From the NCBI RefSeq assembly GCF_000963925.1, contig NZ_BAMV01000017.1, positions 186,001 to 250,000 of the forward strand: a stretch of DNA of 64,000 bases. Direction: 5' to 3'. Source of the stretch: Acetobacter cibinongensis. GTDB lineage: Bacteria; Pseudomonadota; Alphaproteobacteria; Acetobacterales; Acetobacteraceae. The notes below the pieces were generated by a model that was given only the letters and a program-made list of their open reading frames with translations, searched no databases and was not told the origin of the DNA. Shown here piece after piece: positions 37,989-48,756 of the stretch. The position numbers were made by a program, and so were the translations under genes. Numbering within the stretch: position 1 is the stretch's first letter; the number at the start of each line of letters is the position of its first letter.

Positions 37989-38900
37989 TCATTCCTGCCC
38001 CAGCAGGTTTTTGAATGGCAGATCAAGGGATTTGTGTGGCGGGGCGAGAGGCACATGGCCCGGTGCGTCCGGTGGTTCAACCTGTGACCGTCCGAAGTTG
38101 AAAACACGCAACAGGGACAAATGGTCCAGTTGCGCAAAAGGAGCCACAACAGGCCGCCCTTCGGCAACGTAATGGACCGTGCCAATCGGCAGACCGGCCG
38201 GGAACGCGCCTGCCTGATCACTGGTGACAACACGTTCCCCCTCAACCGGGCGGGTATCCTGCGCATAATACATCAGGCGCGGCATGGGGGAGTTGTCCCC
38301 TACCATGATGGCCGGAGCCTGACTGGCCTCCAGCATAACGGGCAGGCGGCTGGCGATATCGGTAATAAGCAGAATACGCGCGGAATGGGTCCCCGTTTCC
38401 GTTACACGGCCAGCCAGACCATTTGCAGCAAGGGCTATGTTGCCAACCTGCACACCGCTATCCGTGCCCGCGACCAGCAACACGGCGCGCGTATAAATAC
38501 CGCCACTGTCTGCCACAACGCGCCCGGTTACAAAGGCGGGGGCAGGCTCGGGAATCCAGTGCAATGCGGTTTTGAGGGAATCGTTTTCCCGCGTGAGGGA
38601 GACGGCAACATCATACCACCGGCGCAGATTTTCGTTTTCTGCTTTCAGGCGTGCATTTTCCTGCGCCAGCTGCCCGGCCTCTTGCAGGTTATGGGTAATG
38701 GCAACTGCGCGTTCCTGCCCAATGCTCACCAAAGACCAGAAAGGGGACAGGATATCGGTCGTGTACATCCGGGCCCTGTCTGCCAGCTTACGGTTTGCCT
38801 GACCGGCAATAAGAATAGCCAGAGAAAGCAGGACCAGAAGGGGCAGAACAAGTTTGCCGAGAGCCTGACGGAGCTGAATGGAGACAGGAATCACGCGCAC
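37989..38900 (-). CDS. mreC: Rod shape-determining protein MreC
   Basis: MreC is a bitopic protein linking cytoplasmic MreB to periplasmic wall enzymes. The 303-residue protein starts at GTG, has one N-terminal membrane helix (LVLPLLVLLSLAILIAGQA), a coiled coil (EAGQLAQENARLKAENENLRRWYDVAVSL) and the beta-rich MreC core. The core contains VTGRVVADSGGIYTRAVLLVAGTDSGVQVG and GDNSPMPRLMYYAQDTRPVEGERVVTSDQAGAFPAGLPIG. It lies 181 bp after mreB and 15 bp before mreD. Confidence 0.94.
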   Translation of the reverse strand: MRVIPVSIQLRQALGKLVLPLLVLLSLAILIAGQANRKLADRARMYTTDILSPFWSLVSIGQERAVAITHNLQEAGQLAQENARLKAENENLRRWYDVAVSLTRENDSLKTALHWIPEPAPAFVTGRVVADSGGIYTRAVLLVAGTDSGVQVGNIALAANGLAGRVTETGTHSARILLITDIASRLPVMLEASQAPAIMVGDNSPMPRLMYYAQDTRPVEGERVVTSDQAGAFPAGLPIGTVHYVAEGRPVVAPFAQLDHLSLLRVFNFGRSQVEPPDAPGHVPLAPPHKSLDLPFKNLLGQE

Positions 38901-39081
38901 AAAGCCTTGGGCGGCAGGAGGGGTGCCGCACCGTAAGCGCTCAGGGTATGGATGCTCTTACCCCACATGACCTGTGATATGTCCTTTCTGTCAGTCAGGC
39001 TGACGGGATGATCGCCCTTCCGTAGCAGGCAGCAAGGCGCAGGAGTTGCGAAGTCTGTAAACGATATGTTTTGACGAGGGT

Positions 39082-40167
<1,086 letters not shown>

Positions 40168-40311
40168 TCAGGCCAAGCGCAAGCCAAACAGGACGTAACT
40201 TGGGTCGATCGTGTTGGTGTATGTGGGGCAGGCATTAACGACCCGCAACCTGCGGCACAAGACCTTTCCTCAACAAACAGGGCGGAAAGATGGCAGCCTG
40301 CCCAGTTTAGG

Positions 40312-40350
40312 CTCCAAAGGCGCGGCAGAATGATACCACGCCCTTTGGAG
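40312..40350 (-). terminator. Inverted repeat downstream of leuA
   Basis: CTCCAAAGG at 40312-40320 and CCTTTGGAG at 40342-40350 are perfectly complementary, with partial extension inward. It begins 13 bases after the leuA stop. No T run follows, so it is a weak or Rho-assisted terminator, or an mRNA-stabilising hairpin. Confidence 0.5.
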
Positions 40351-40362
40351 GGTAAGCGGGAA

Positions 40363-41949
40363 TTAAGCCGTCAGGGCTTCTGGTTCCGCACGGTCACGCT
40401 TGACCAGCAGCTTGTTGAGGGCATGCACATAAGCGCGCACGGCGGACACCACAGTGTCAGCATCCGCGCCCTGACCATCAACAAGTTTGCCTTCTTCTTC
40501 CAACCGCACGGTTGTGAGGGCCTGTGCATCCGTCCCTTCGGTCACAGCACCAACGGAGAACAGGGCCAGACGGGCTTCATGCGGGAAGGCAACGCGCAGG
40601 GCATTAAAGGCGGCATCGACCGGGCCATTGCCGGAAGACTGGGCTGCAACCGTCTTGCCATCAACCTGCAAGGCCAGTTCCACCTCAGACGGTTTGCCGG
40701 AGCGGGAAGACAGGCTGAGGCTTTCAAAGCGAATACGGTCGTGGTCGCGCACTTCATCATCGACCAGCGCGACAATGTCTTCGTCGTACACAACCTTTTT
40801 GCGGTCAGCCAGATCCTTGAAGCGGGAGAAGGCATCATTCAGCTTGCTGTCTTCCAGCTCGCCATAACCCAGTGCTTTCAGCTTGTCGCGGAAGGCGGCA
40901 CGGCCGGAATGTTTGCCCATGACCAGAGAAGACCGGCTCCAGCCTACGCTTTCCGGTGTCATGATCTCATAGGTCGCGGCGTTTTTCAGCACACCATCCT
41001 GATGGATACCGCTTTCATGGGCAAAAGCATTGCGGCCCACAATGGCTTTGTTGGGCTGAACGTCAAAGCTGGTGATAGTCGCCAGCATGCGGGACACTTT
41101 CAGCAGGCTGGGTGTGTGAATGCCGGTGGTGAAGGGGTACTGGTCATGGCGGGTACGGATGGCCATGACAATTTCTTCCAGAGCGGCATTGCCTGCGCGT
41201 TCGCCAATACCGTTGATGGTACATTCAATCTGGCGGGCCCCGCCGCGGACGGATGCCAGCGTGTTGGCAACGCCCAGCCCCAGATCGTTATGATTATGTG
41301 CGGAGAAAATAACTTTCTCTGCTCCAGGTACGCGCTCCAGCAGCATGGCAAAAATCCGTTCCATGTCTTCTGGTGTGGCATAGCCTACCGTATCGGGAAT
41401 ATTGATGGTGTTGGCACCAGCCTTGATGGCGGCCTCAACACACCGGCACAGGAAGTCCGGGTCTGTGCGGGAGCCATCTTCGGCAGACCATTCCACGTCA
41501 TCAGTCAGGTTGCGGGCTGCCGTGTTGCCAGTCGTAATCAGGTCCAGAACGGTCTCTGGCTCCATCCGCAGTTTGTATTTCATGTGCAGCGGGGAGGTGG
41601 AAATGAAGTTGTGGATTCGCTTGCGTTCAGCCGAGGCCAGAGCTTCACCCGCAGCAATAATATCTTTCGGTCCACCAGTACGGGCCAGAGCGCAGATAAC
41701 AGCCCCTTTTGTGTTACGGGCAATCTGGCTGACGGATTCAAAATCGCCCTTGGAGGCTACGGGAAAACCAGCCTCAATAACGTCCACACCCAGCGCGGCC
41801 AGGGCTTCTGCCATGCGCAGCTTTTCAGCAAGGTTCATGGAGAAGCCGGGGGACTGCTCCCCGTCACGCAGGGTGGTGTCAAAAATAATGACCCGATCTG
41901 CGCTCATCTGACCAAAGGAAGGATGGGTAATGGTATGGGTGGCTGACAT
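40363..41949 (-). CDS. leuA: 2-isopropylmalate synthase
   Basis: LeuA condenses acetyl-CoA with 2-ketoisovalerate, the first committed step of leucine synthesis. The start at 41949 ([32 protein letters not shown]) gives about 528 residues; in-frame ATG at 41991 would add 14. The TIM-barrel motif [13 protein letters not shown] holds the metal-binding Asp and substrate Arg. [42 protein letters not shown] carries the metal-binding His pair. The C-terminal regulatory domain, which binds leucine in the family, is complete ([30 protein letters not shown]). Feedback inhibition is expected from the family. Confidence 0.95.
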   Translation of the reverse strand: MSATHTITHPSFGQMSADRVIIFDTTLRDGEQSPGFSMNLAEKLRMAEALAALGVDVIEAGFPVASKGDFESVSQIARNTKGAVICALARTGGPKDIIAAGEALASAERKRIHNFISTSPLHMKYKLRMEPETVLDLITTGNTAARNLTDDVEWSAEDGSRTDPDFLCRCVEAAIKAGANTINIPDTVGYATPEDMERIFAMLLERVPGAEKVIFSAHNHNDLGLGVANTLASVRGGARQIECTINGIGERAGNAALEEIVMAIRTRHDQYPFTTGIHTPSLLKVSRMLATITSFDVQPNKAIVGRNAFAHESGIHQDGVLKNAATYEIMTPESVGWSRSSLVMGKHSGRAAFRDKLKALGYGELEDSKLNDAFSRFKDLADRKKVVYDEDIVALVDDEVRDHDRIRFESLSLSSRSGKPSEVELALQVDGKTVAAQSSGNGPVDAAFNALRVAFPHEARLALFSVGAVTEGTDAQALTTVRLEEEGKLVDGQGADADTVVSAVRAYVHALNKLLVKRDRAEPEALTA

Positions 41950-42287
41950 GAAAGGACTGTCCTTGGAATCTGTCTTGTCTGGTTTCAGCATGCGGTGACG
42001 CACGCCCTGCTCCCGCACGAATGCGAAAAATCAACTTCATTCATCCCCTAAGCGCGACAGCACGAGGCCGCCTCGATCGCTCAGGGGCAGATTAGTCGAA
42101 GGAGGAGGAGGGGAAGACGCAGGCTCACGCCGCCCGCCTGCGCCGTAACGGCGCCGTGCGGTAGGTCTGACGTGAACAGAACGGAGGTCATACACGGCAC
42201 CATACAGGCTCAAACCGTAAAAGCAACCGCAGAAAAAGCAGAGCCGCCTGCAAAAAACGGCTCAATCCTTGCGCGGTTGTTCTGCTT
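41950..42287 (-). promoter_or_regulatory. Intergenic region and leader upstream of leuA
   Basis: It contains the terminator structure after ctaA (42222-42281) and a palindrome GCGCCGTAACGGCGC at 42140-42154. A short open frame reads on the minus strand from ATG at 42044 to TGA at 41985. The short frame would encode 19 residues with three Cys (MNEVDFSHSCGSRACVTAC) and its end overlaps an in-frame ATG of leuA. No leucine run typical of leu attenuators was found, and no T-box. Confidence 0.4.
42222..42281 (-). terminator. Terminator of ctaA
   Basis: On the minus strand GAGCCG and CGGCTC form a stem around a T-rich loop, followed by TGCTTTTTC. An outer CAACCGC/GCGGTTG pairing followed by CTTTT encloses it. 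Confidence 0.65.
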
Positions 42288-43388
42288 TTAGCGGGCGGAA
42301 GCACCCCGCAGGCCATGCAGCACATACAACATGACACCCAGCAGGACCGCAGCAAAGGTCTGGTGCACCGTACCCGCCCAGACGGGAACGACCAGCAAGA
42401 GAGTGGTGACACCCAGTGCGTACTGAATGGCAACAGCCCACCCCAGCGCCATCAGGGCACTATGGGCACGGCTACCCGGTGCAAAGTTTTTCAGGCCCAC
42501 CAGCAGAATGCCGCCGATGGTCAGAGCCGTCAGGGTGGCCAGAAGGCGGTGGTCAAACTGAACAGCCGCCTTGTTTGCAACCCAGTTCAGCCAGAGTGGA
42601 GTCAGGTTGGCATAGTCTGTCGGGACCAGATGCCCGTCCATAAGCGGGAAGGTATTGTAAACAAAACCGGCGTGCGTGCCTGCGGTAAAGCCGCCCGCTA
42701 TGATGGTCAGGCAGATAAGAGCTGTGCCAAGCCACACCAGCTTTTTGGTCAGACGTGCGCCAGCCGAGGCAACGCTGGGCTGTGGTTCTGGCCAACGGAT
42801 GGAAAAAGCGGTCCACAACACGGCGCTGTAGAGAATGAGCGCGGCACTTAGGTGTAGGACCAACCGCACAGGTTCTACTGCCGTGCTGTCCGGCCGAAAG
42901 CCGGATGCCACCATGAACCAGCCGATGGCGCCCTGAAGCCCACCCAGAATAAAGAACAGGAACAGCCGGAGGGCGAGGCCACGCGTAATCATGCCGCGAA
43001 TGGTAAACCAGATAAGCGGCACAATGAGCACAAGGCCCATCAGACGCCCCCAGAAGCGGTGAATCCATTCAGCCCAGAAAATTTTCTGGAATCCTTCCAG
43101 CCCAAAGCCTTCATGCTGCAAATGATACTGCGGAATAGTCTGGTACAGGGCAAACAGGCGCTCCCACTCAGCGTGGGACAAGGGGGGGATAAACCCGCTG
43201 ACCGGCTGCCAGTCCATAATGGACAGCCCGGAGCCTGTCAGGCGCGTAATGCCCCCAATGGCAATCATGCCCAGCAGCATGAAGCATAGAACGAAGAGCC
43301 AGTTTGAAATCAGACGGCGATGGTGGGGCGCCATGTCAGCATGGCGTGCAGGAGAGGAGGACATGGCAGCCTTTGCAAGGTGAGACAT
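42288..43388 (-). CDS. ctaA: Haem A synthase (COX15/CtaA)
   Basis: CtaA oxidises the C8 methyl of haem O to the formyl of haem A in the inner membrane. The 366-residue protein has eight predicted helices. Signatures are the [22 protein letters not shown] segment typical of alphaproteobacterial CtaA, haem-ligand histidines in [13 protein letters not shown] and [13 protein letters not shown], and later in [12 protein letters not shown] and [20 protein letters not shown]. Its presence implies at least one haem-A-containing oxidase, which fits the cytochrome a1-type quinol oxidase starting at 61.4 kb. No ctaB or oxidase gene is adjacent. Confidence 0.94.
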   Translation of the reverse strand: MSHLAKAAMSSSPARHADMAPHHRRLISNWLFVLCFMLLGMIAIGGITRLTGSGLSIMDWQPVSGFIPPLSHAEWERLFALYQTIPQYHLQHEGFGLEGFQKIFWAEWIHRFWGRLMGLVLIVPLIWFTIRGMITRGLALRLFLFFILGGLQGAIGWFMVASGFRPDSTAVEPVRLVLHLSAALILYSAVLWTAFSIRWPEPQPSVASAGARLTKKLVWLGTALICLTIIAGGFTAGTHAGFVYNTFPLMDGHLVPTDYANLTPLWLNWVANKAAVQFDHRLLATLTALTIGGILLVGLKNFAPGSRAHSALMALGWAVAIQYALGVTTLLLVVPVWAGTVHQTFAAVLLGVMLYVLHGLRGASAR

Positions 43389-43451
43389 CGTGTGCTGAAG
43401 GCTTTAAACCCTGCTTGCGGCCTGCGGCAAGAAGATGCTAGCGCCGCCAGT

Positions 43452-44159
43452 ATGGAACCTGCCCCGCCTTCTTCACCTGTTGCGCCGCCACGGCCTGTAA
43501 CGCGCTTTCTGCGGCCTGTGCTCATGCTAGGTTTTCTGGTGGGGGGAGCGCTCCTGCTGCGGCATATTCCAGGCCTTAGGCATGTGCTGGACAGTACGGA
43601 CCTGTTGCGTGCAGGGCTAAAGGGCCGGGCGCTGTTTGTGGCGGGGGCGGCTGTATGGTGTGCCTTCGGGCTGCCGCGTCAGGTTGCTGGTTTTGCCGCC
43701 GGGTTGGCTTACGGTTTGTGGGAGGGGACGGCACTGATTACCCTAGCCTCTACTGCCGGATGTGTTGCCGGGTTCTACTGGGCCAGATGGGGCGGCCGAG
43801 ACTGGGCCAGAACCAAGCTGGGGACTCGTTTTGCCCGTATGGATGCCATGCTGACAAAACAGCCCTTCCTGAGCATTCTTACCTTACGCTTGCTCCCTGT
43901 TGGGTCTGCTTTGCTGCTCAATATTCTGGGCGGTGTATCGGGTATGCGGTTGCTTCCTTTTGTGGGAGGAACCGTTCTGGGCGGGTTGCCGCAGAATCTG
44001 GTGGCCGTTCTGCTGGGGTCGGGTGTGCGCCTGAATGCTGTGTGGCAAACCGTGCTGGGCGGAGGGCTGTTCCTTGTCTCAGCTTTGTTTGGTATGTGGT
44101 TATGGCGGCGTTCCACTATGGTCAGTTTGTTGCCGCAGACGGAAGAAAGCAAAAAATAA
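43452..44159 (+). CDS. TVP38/TMEM64 (VTT/DedA-like) membrane protein
   Basis: A 235-residue inner-membrane protein. The start at 43452 (MEPAPPSSPVAPPRP) is chosen because earlier in-frame codons overlap the divergent ctaA start. After a Pro-rich cytoplasmic tail come about five hydrophobic segments. The VTT domain shows GLPRQVAGFAAGLAYGLWEGTALITLASTAGCVAGFYWARWGGRDW and LTLRLLPVGSALLLNILGGVSGMRLLPFVGGTVLGGLPQN, the family's re-entrant-loop pattern with conserved Gly and Arg. Members are linked to lipid scrambling or membrane homeostasis; the exact role here is unknown. Shares a 64-bp divergent promoter region with ctaA. Confidence 0.8.
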   Translation: MEPAPPSSPVAPPRPVTRFLRPVLMLGFLVGGALLLRHIPGLRHVLDSTDLLRAGLKGRALFVAGAAVWCAFGLPRQVAGFAAGLAYGLWEGTALITLASTAGCVAGFYWARWGGRDWARTKLGTRFARMDAMLTKQPFLSILTLRLLPVGSALLLNILGGVSGMRLLPFVGGTVLGGLPQNLVAVLLGSGVRLNAVWQTVLGGGLFLVSALFGMWLWRRSTMVSLLPQTEESKK

Positions 44160-44284
44160 ACGTCTCACTGTCGCCACTTAATACTGTCAGAATACGCCTT
44201 GAATGAAGGCATGTTCTGATTATCTCTGCGTATTACTACAGCATCCCTGCTTTTTTCTGACATTGACCTGTTTTGGAGCGCCTT

Positions 44285-45553
44285 ATGGCTTCTGCCTCTG
44301 TCTCTCGAGACTCTGCTGCACAAGCAATCCCTTCTGAGCGTGCAATCCCCGGTTGGGTGCCCCTGCTGCTTGGTTTTCTGACAGCTGTTGGCCCAATTTC
44401 AACAGACATCTACCTCCCGGCCTTTCCCGCCATGGAGCAGAGTTTCCAGACGGATGCAGGCAATGTGCAGATGACATTGTCCATCTGGTTTATAGGGCTT
44501 GCGTTGGGGCAATTAACGGTTGGCCCCCTGTCTGACCGTTTTGGGCGGCGTGGGCCCATGCTGGCGGGCAATTTCATTTATGCGGTGGCGTCAGCGGTCT
44601 GTGCCTTTGCACCCGATATTCTGACATTTTCCATCGCCCGCTTTGTAGCGTCCATTGGGGCATCTGCCAGTCTGGTTGTGCCAACCGCCTGCGTGCGGGA
44701 CATGGTGCCAGACCGCAATGCCGGGGCCAAAATGCTCTCACGGCTGGTGATGGTGATGGGTGTTGTGCCTATTCTGGCCCCCATGTTGGGGGGGATGGTT
44801 GTCGCAGTTGTGTCATGGCGGGTTATTTTCTGGGCATCGGCTGTGTATGGCGCGTTGTGTGTTGGTCTGGTGTGGTTCCTGTTGCCGGAAACGCTCCCGC
44901 TTCAGAAGCGTGTGAGCCTGTCCCCCTTCACGCTGATTGCCCGTTATACAACACTTCTGAAAGACCGGGCATTTTCATCTCATGCGCTGGTGACCGGCTT
45001 TTCCACTTTCATGCAGTTCAGTTACCTGACGGCTGCTGCCTTTGTGTTCATCAAGATGTTCCACTTCTCCCCTCTGCATTTTTCCATGCTGTTCGGGGTG
45101 TTCTCGGTGTTCATGATCGGGGCATCGCAGATTAACGGTTTGCTGGTGGGGCGTATTGATTCCACCCGCCTGCTTACAGGTGCCGTGCTCGTGTCCATGC
45201 TGGGTGGGATTTTGCTTGTGGCTCTGGTTGTCTGGGGCAAATGGTATGCTGGCCCCGCATGGCAGCAGCATCAGGTCTGGTTCATTATCGCCGCCATGCT
45301 GTTAACGCTGGCCCCTACCGGCATTATTTTCCCTAATGCCATGATGGGAGCGTTAGCAGATCACCCAAGCCTTGCAGGGGCTGCCGCAGCACTGGCAGGC
45401 ACCATGCAATATGTTCTGGGTGCGCTGGCAGGGTTTACGTTGGGGCAATTTGCAACAACGTCTGCATTGCCCATGGCGGGGTGCATGTTGTTCGGGACCA
45501 TAATGATGTTCGTTATGTGCCAGTTCAGGCCCAAAAGTGCTGCAACCGCATAA
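44285..45553 (+). CDS. Bcr/CflA family MFS multidrug exporter
   Basis: A 422-residue drug/proton antiporter with twelve predicted helices. The start at 44285 has TGGAG upstream and is preferred to 44273. Family features are LLGFLTAVGPISTDIYLPAFPAMEQSF in TM1, where the conserved Asp lies, GLALGQLTVGPLSDRFGRRGPMLAG as the A motif, RFVASIGASASLVVPTACVRDM, and a loop LLPETLP. Bcr/CflA members export bicyclomycin, chloramphenicol-like drugs or small metabolites; the substrate is not deducible. Terminates near a 22-base palindrome. Confidence 0.9.
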   Translation: MASASVSRDSAAQAIPSERAIPGWVPLLLGFLTAVGPISTDIYLPAFPAMEQSFQTDAGNVQMTLSIWFIGLALGQLTVGPLSDRFGRRGPMLAGNFIYAVASAVCAFAPDILTFSIARFVASIGASASLVVPTACVRDMVPDRNAGAKMLSRLVMVMGVVPILAPMLGGMVVAVVSWRVIFWASAVYGALCVGLVWFLLPETLPLQKRVSLSPFTLIARYTTLLKDRAFSSHALVTGFSTFMQFSYLTAAAFVFIKMFHFSPLHFSMLFGVFSVFMIGASQINGLLVGRIDSTRLLTGAVLVSMLGGILLVALVVWGKWYAGPAWQQHQVWFIIAAMLLTLAPTGIIFPNAMMGALADHPSLAGAAAALAGTMQYVLGALAGFTLGQFATTSALPMAGCMLFGTIMMFVMCQFRPKSAATA

Positions 45554-45617
45554 TTCCGCGCTCTTCAAATAGCCGATCAGAAAAAGCATTATGCGTCACG
45601 AAGGCTTGACGGATACG

Positions 45618-45639
45618 GTCAGGACTGCACAGTCCTGAC
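45618..45639. terminator. Perfect 22-base palindrome between the MFS exporter and the kinase
   Basis: GTCAGGACTG is followed after CA by its exact complement CAGTCCTGAC, then TTTTCG. It can fold into a hairpin with a short T tract and so terminate the exporter message. Its symmetry and closeness to the kinase start (36 bp) also suit an operator. Confidence 0.6.
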
Positions 45640-45674
45640 TTTTCGCGTGGCGGTTAAGGGAGCTTGTACACCGC

Positions 45675-47909
45675 ATGGCACGGCACCCGGCAAGAAGAGC
45701 CCATATACTCGCCTTGATTGGCGCAGGCCTGCTTATTGTGACGTTTGGCACAATGGGCATAGAGCTTGGCAATGAAATGGCCCGCCATGGTGACATGGAC
45801 AGGCAAAGCACCGCCGCAGGCAGTTACCTGCGAGCCCTGCATCATGCCACCAGTCAGGCGCGTATTTGCCATTATGCGTGGGAAGCCAAAAAACAGCCTA
45901 GCGATGCTGCCTGTTATAGCCATGCCGTTACCCAGATTGGGGATGCACAATCCGGCTTTGATGCCTTTAAGGCAGTGCACCAGCGGGAAGGCTCCAACCG
46001 TGCAGAGCCCCTGAAGGCCATTGAGCAGGAACTGGCCCGCATCGCATCCTGGAAAAAGGAGGCCGCGGCCATCCCCGCCAATGGGGAGGCGGTACTGGCC
46101 ACGCTGGATGAAAACCTGTCCGTTCTCAGCCGTGTCAGTACGCTTGATCAGGCAGACCGTGTGGCCAACATGCTGCGTAATACCGGCTGGCAGCGCAGGT
46201 TGGCGCTCCTGGGTATTTTGACGGGTGTGCTCAGTCTTATCGCTTCCGGCTGGGTGTTGGACCGGTCCTCCCTCGCCGCAGTACGTGCTGAAACATCGTC
46301 CCGTGATCTGGCGCTGCGTTTGCGTGCCACGTTGGACAGCCTCAGCCTTGGTGTGGCGGTTTTTGGGGCAGATGGCCGCCTGTGGCACTGGAACGAAAAA
46401 CTGGGCACAGTGCTGGGTTTGGAGAAAGATTTTCTCAAATTCGGCCTGCCTTACGATGAACTGAGTGGCGTGTTGGTCGTGGGGGGCGTTCCCCTTCTTG
46501 AGCCGTTTGAACATATTGAGGAAAGCCTTGCGCTCGGCAAAGCTGTGCCGCCGGTTGTGGCTGAGTGTAAAGGCCCCAATGGGGCGGACCTCGAACTCTG
46601 CCGAACCCTGTTTTTTGCGCCGGATGGTGCCGCAGGCCAGAGAGGCTTTGTGTTGACCGCAGCGGATATTAGCATGCGGTTGCGGAGCGAACGTGCGTTG
46701 GGTGAAGCCCAGAAGCTGCGTGCCCTCGGTCAGTTGACCGCCGGCATTGCGCACGACTTCAAAAACCTGCTGACCGTTATTCTGGGTAATCTGGAACTGG
46801 CAGCGGATTACGATCAACCTGAACATGTAGAGCAGCGTCAGGAATATCTGTCTGCGGCAACACATGCAGGCAGACGGTCGGAAGCCCTGACGGGCCAGCT
46901 TCTTTCCTTCATGCGGCGTGAAAGAAGTACCCCGGATTCGCTGTCCCTTTCGGACCTCTTTTCGTTCTTGAACGGGTTGCTGGGGCGTATTATCGGGTCG
47001 CGTATTGAGGTCACGTGCCTTGATGCAACAGGGGTATGGACTGTGCGGGCGGATGCCGCCCAGCTTGAAAGTGCGGTGCTTAATCTGGCCATTAATGCGC
47101 GGGATGCCATGCCAAAGGGCGGCAGGCTGCGTATTGAGGCCCATAACATAACCTTCCCCGTTAACGCAGACCTTATGAGCCTGCCGGTTGAGGGTGGGCG
47201 GAACCGTCGTGTCGTGTCAGACATCATGCCCTTGCCTGCCGGGGACTGGGTGCGGCTGGATGTGATTGATAGCGGCAGTGGCATGACAGAGGATGTGTTG
47301 AATCATCTGTTTGAACCTTTCTTCACCACCAAGGCAGAAGGGGCAGGCACCGGGCTGGGTATGGCCATGGTCATGGCGTTTGCACAACAGATGCGCGGGC
47401 GTGTGATGGTGGCAACGGGTATGGGGCAGGGCACATCCGTATCTCTCTGGTTACCGCGTGCCACGGCAGAGGTGCAGGATGCTGCGCTGACATTGCCAAA
47501 ACTTCCCGCCGCCAGCACAGAACCCCGGCAGCTTCAGGTGTTGGTGGTGGAAGATGATGCCGCTATTCGAGATATTGTCGTGACCATTCTGGGCATGGCG
47601 GGCCATCGTGTGCTGGATGCGGCAGATGGTGAGCAGGCTTTTGATGTGGCCGCCGCTGCCGGAGGGCAGATTGACCTTCTGGTAACAGATGTAAACCTGC
47701 CCGGCCCACTGGATGGCCTGACCTTATCCCGTGTTCTGTCAGACCGTTATCGGTCCATGGCCATTGTGTATATGTCCGGTGACCTGACGCCTGAAACCGT
47801 GTCACTGCCCGGTGCGGTAGAAGGCGCACGCCTGCTGGCCAAACCTTTCCGGCGGGACGGGTTGATGCAGGCGGTCACAACCGCCCTTGGCGCACGGGCC
47901 CGCGTGTAG
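45675..47909 (+). CDS. Hybrid sensor histidine kinase with PAS domain
   Basis: A 744-residue membrane sensor. The first helix (ILALIGAGLLIVTFGTMGI) and a second near 172-195 (RLALLGILTGVLSLIASGWVL) bracket a helical periplasmic domain of about 140 residues containing two Cys. A PAS-like domain follows (ATLDSLSLGVAVFGADGRLWHWNEKLGTVLGLE). The HisKA H-box is AGIAHDFKNLLTVILGN, His about 360. The ATPase has N-box NLAINARDAMPKGG and G-boxes DSGSGM and GAGTGLGMAM. A C-terminal receiver (LQVLVVEDDAA, phosphoacceptor Asp in LLVTDVNLP, Lys in LLAKPF) completes it. No response regulator or HPt gene lies beside it, so its output is unknown. Confidence 0.93.
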   Translation: MARHPARRAHILALIGAGLLIVTFGTMGIELGNEMARHGDMDRQSTAAGSYLRALHHATSQARICHYAWEAKKQPSDAACYSHAVTQIGDAQSGFDAFKAVHQREGSNRAEPLKAIEQELARIASWKKEAAAIPANGEAVLATLDENLSVLSRVSTLDQADRVANMLRNTGWQRRLALLGILTGVLSLIASGWVLDRSSLAAVRAETSSRDLALRLRATLDSLSLGVAVFGADGRLWHWNEKLGTVLGLEKDFLKFGLPYDELSGVLVVGGVPLLEPFEHIEESLALGKAVPPVVAECKGPNGADLELCRTLFFAPDGAAGQRGFVLTAADISMRLRSERALGEAQKLRALGQLTAGIAHDFKNLLTVILGNLELAADYDQPEHVEQRQEYLSAATHAGRRSEALTGQLLSFMRRERSTPDSLSLSDLFSFLNGLLGRIIGSRIEVTCLDATGVWTVRADAAQLESAVLNLAINARDAMPKGGRLRIEAHNITFPVNADLMSLPVEGGRNRRVVSDIMPLPAGDWVRLDVIDSGSGMTEDVLNHLFEPFFTTKAEGAGTGLGMAMVMAFAQQMRGRVMVATGMGQGTSVSLWLPRATAEVQDAALTLPKLPAASTEPRQLQVLVVEDDAAIRDIVVTILGMAGHRVLDAADGEQAFDVAAAAGGQIDLLVTDVNLPGPLDGLTLSRVLSDRYRSMAIVYMSGDLTPETVSLPGAVEGARLLAKPFRRDGLMQAVTTALGARARV

Positions 47910-48077
47910 CGTCAGGGTGGGTTTCTCTTGCTTAAAGGGTGTTGCACGGGCTAGAGCGTGTGCCGACCTTGCAGCAGCCGGTTATGGCTGTGGGCTGTAC
48001 GCAATATTATTTTAAGGAAAACTGCGGGACTATCAGGCTCTTTCCGCAGCTTTCAGACAGGAAGGAAAAGACCGAAC

Positions 48078-48611
48078 ATGACGACGCACGAAGAGATTGA
48101 TCTGAAGCGTTATATTCGGAATATTCCGGATTTTCCCAAACCCGGTATCCTGTTTTACGATATCTCCACCCTTCTGCGTGATGCTGATGCCTGGCAGCTT
48201 GCTATGGGGCGTGTGGCCCGGCAGGTTGCGCCTTGGCAGCCGGATATTCTGGCGGCAGTGGAATCCCGCGGTTTTCTGACGGCAGCACCCCTTGCAGACC
48301 GTCTGGGCTGTGGCCTGCTGATGATGCGTAAACCGGGCAAACTGCCGGGTGAGACAATCTCCCATACCTATGACCTGGAATATGGTAGCGATACCCTCCA
48401 GATTCAGGCTGATGCGGTTAAGCCCGGCCAGCGCGTTGTGGTCATGGATGATCTGCTGGCAACAGGCGGCACTCTGGCGGCATCTGTTGCACTTCTGCGC
48501 AAAGCGGGGGCCAACGTTGTTGGGGCCTCTCTGCTTGTTGAACTGACAGGTCTTGGTGGGCGCAACAAACTGGACGTGCCCGTAAAAAGCCTGCTCTCTT
48601 ACGAAGACTAA
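48078..48611 (+). CDS. apt: Adenine phosphoribosyltransferase
   Basis: Apt converts adenine and PRPP to AMP in purine salvage. The ATG at 48078 ([30 protein letters not shown]) has GGAAGGAAAAG upstream and yields 177 residues, the family's normal length; the longer open frame upstream adds non-family sequence. The adenine-site [15 protein letters not shown] region and the PRPP-binding loop [16 protein letters not shown] are both clear. Monocistronic as far as can be seen. Confidence 0.95.
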   Translation: MTTHEEIDLKRYIRNIPDFPKPGILFYDISTLLRDADAWQLAMGRVARQVAPWQPDILAAVESRGFLTAAPLADRLGCGLLMMRKPGKLPGETISHTYDLEYGSDTLQIQADAVKPGQRVVVMDDLLATGGTLAASVALLRKAGANVVGASLLVELTGLGGRNKLDVPVKSLLSYED

Positions 48612-48756
48612 TCGTCTGTTCTGCTTCGTATTGTGCTGTGAAAGTCTGATCTAGGCAGAAAGCACATACGAGGTGTGAGTACAGTTTTACGCTGGCATGG
48701 GGTATGTAAAACCCCATGCGACAGGCACAGACTCCCCTTTTATCAAGACAGGTTGC

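Noticed and set aside
41950-42287. Classical leucine attenuator or T-box before leuA
   Set aside because: No run of Leu codons, no T-box sequence and no terminator with a T run next to leuA.
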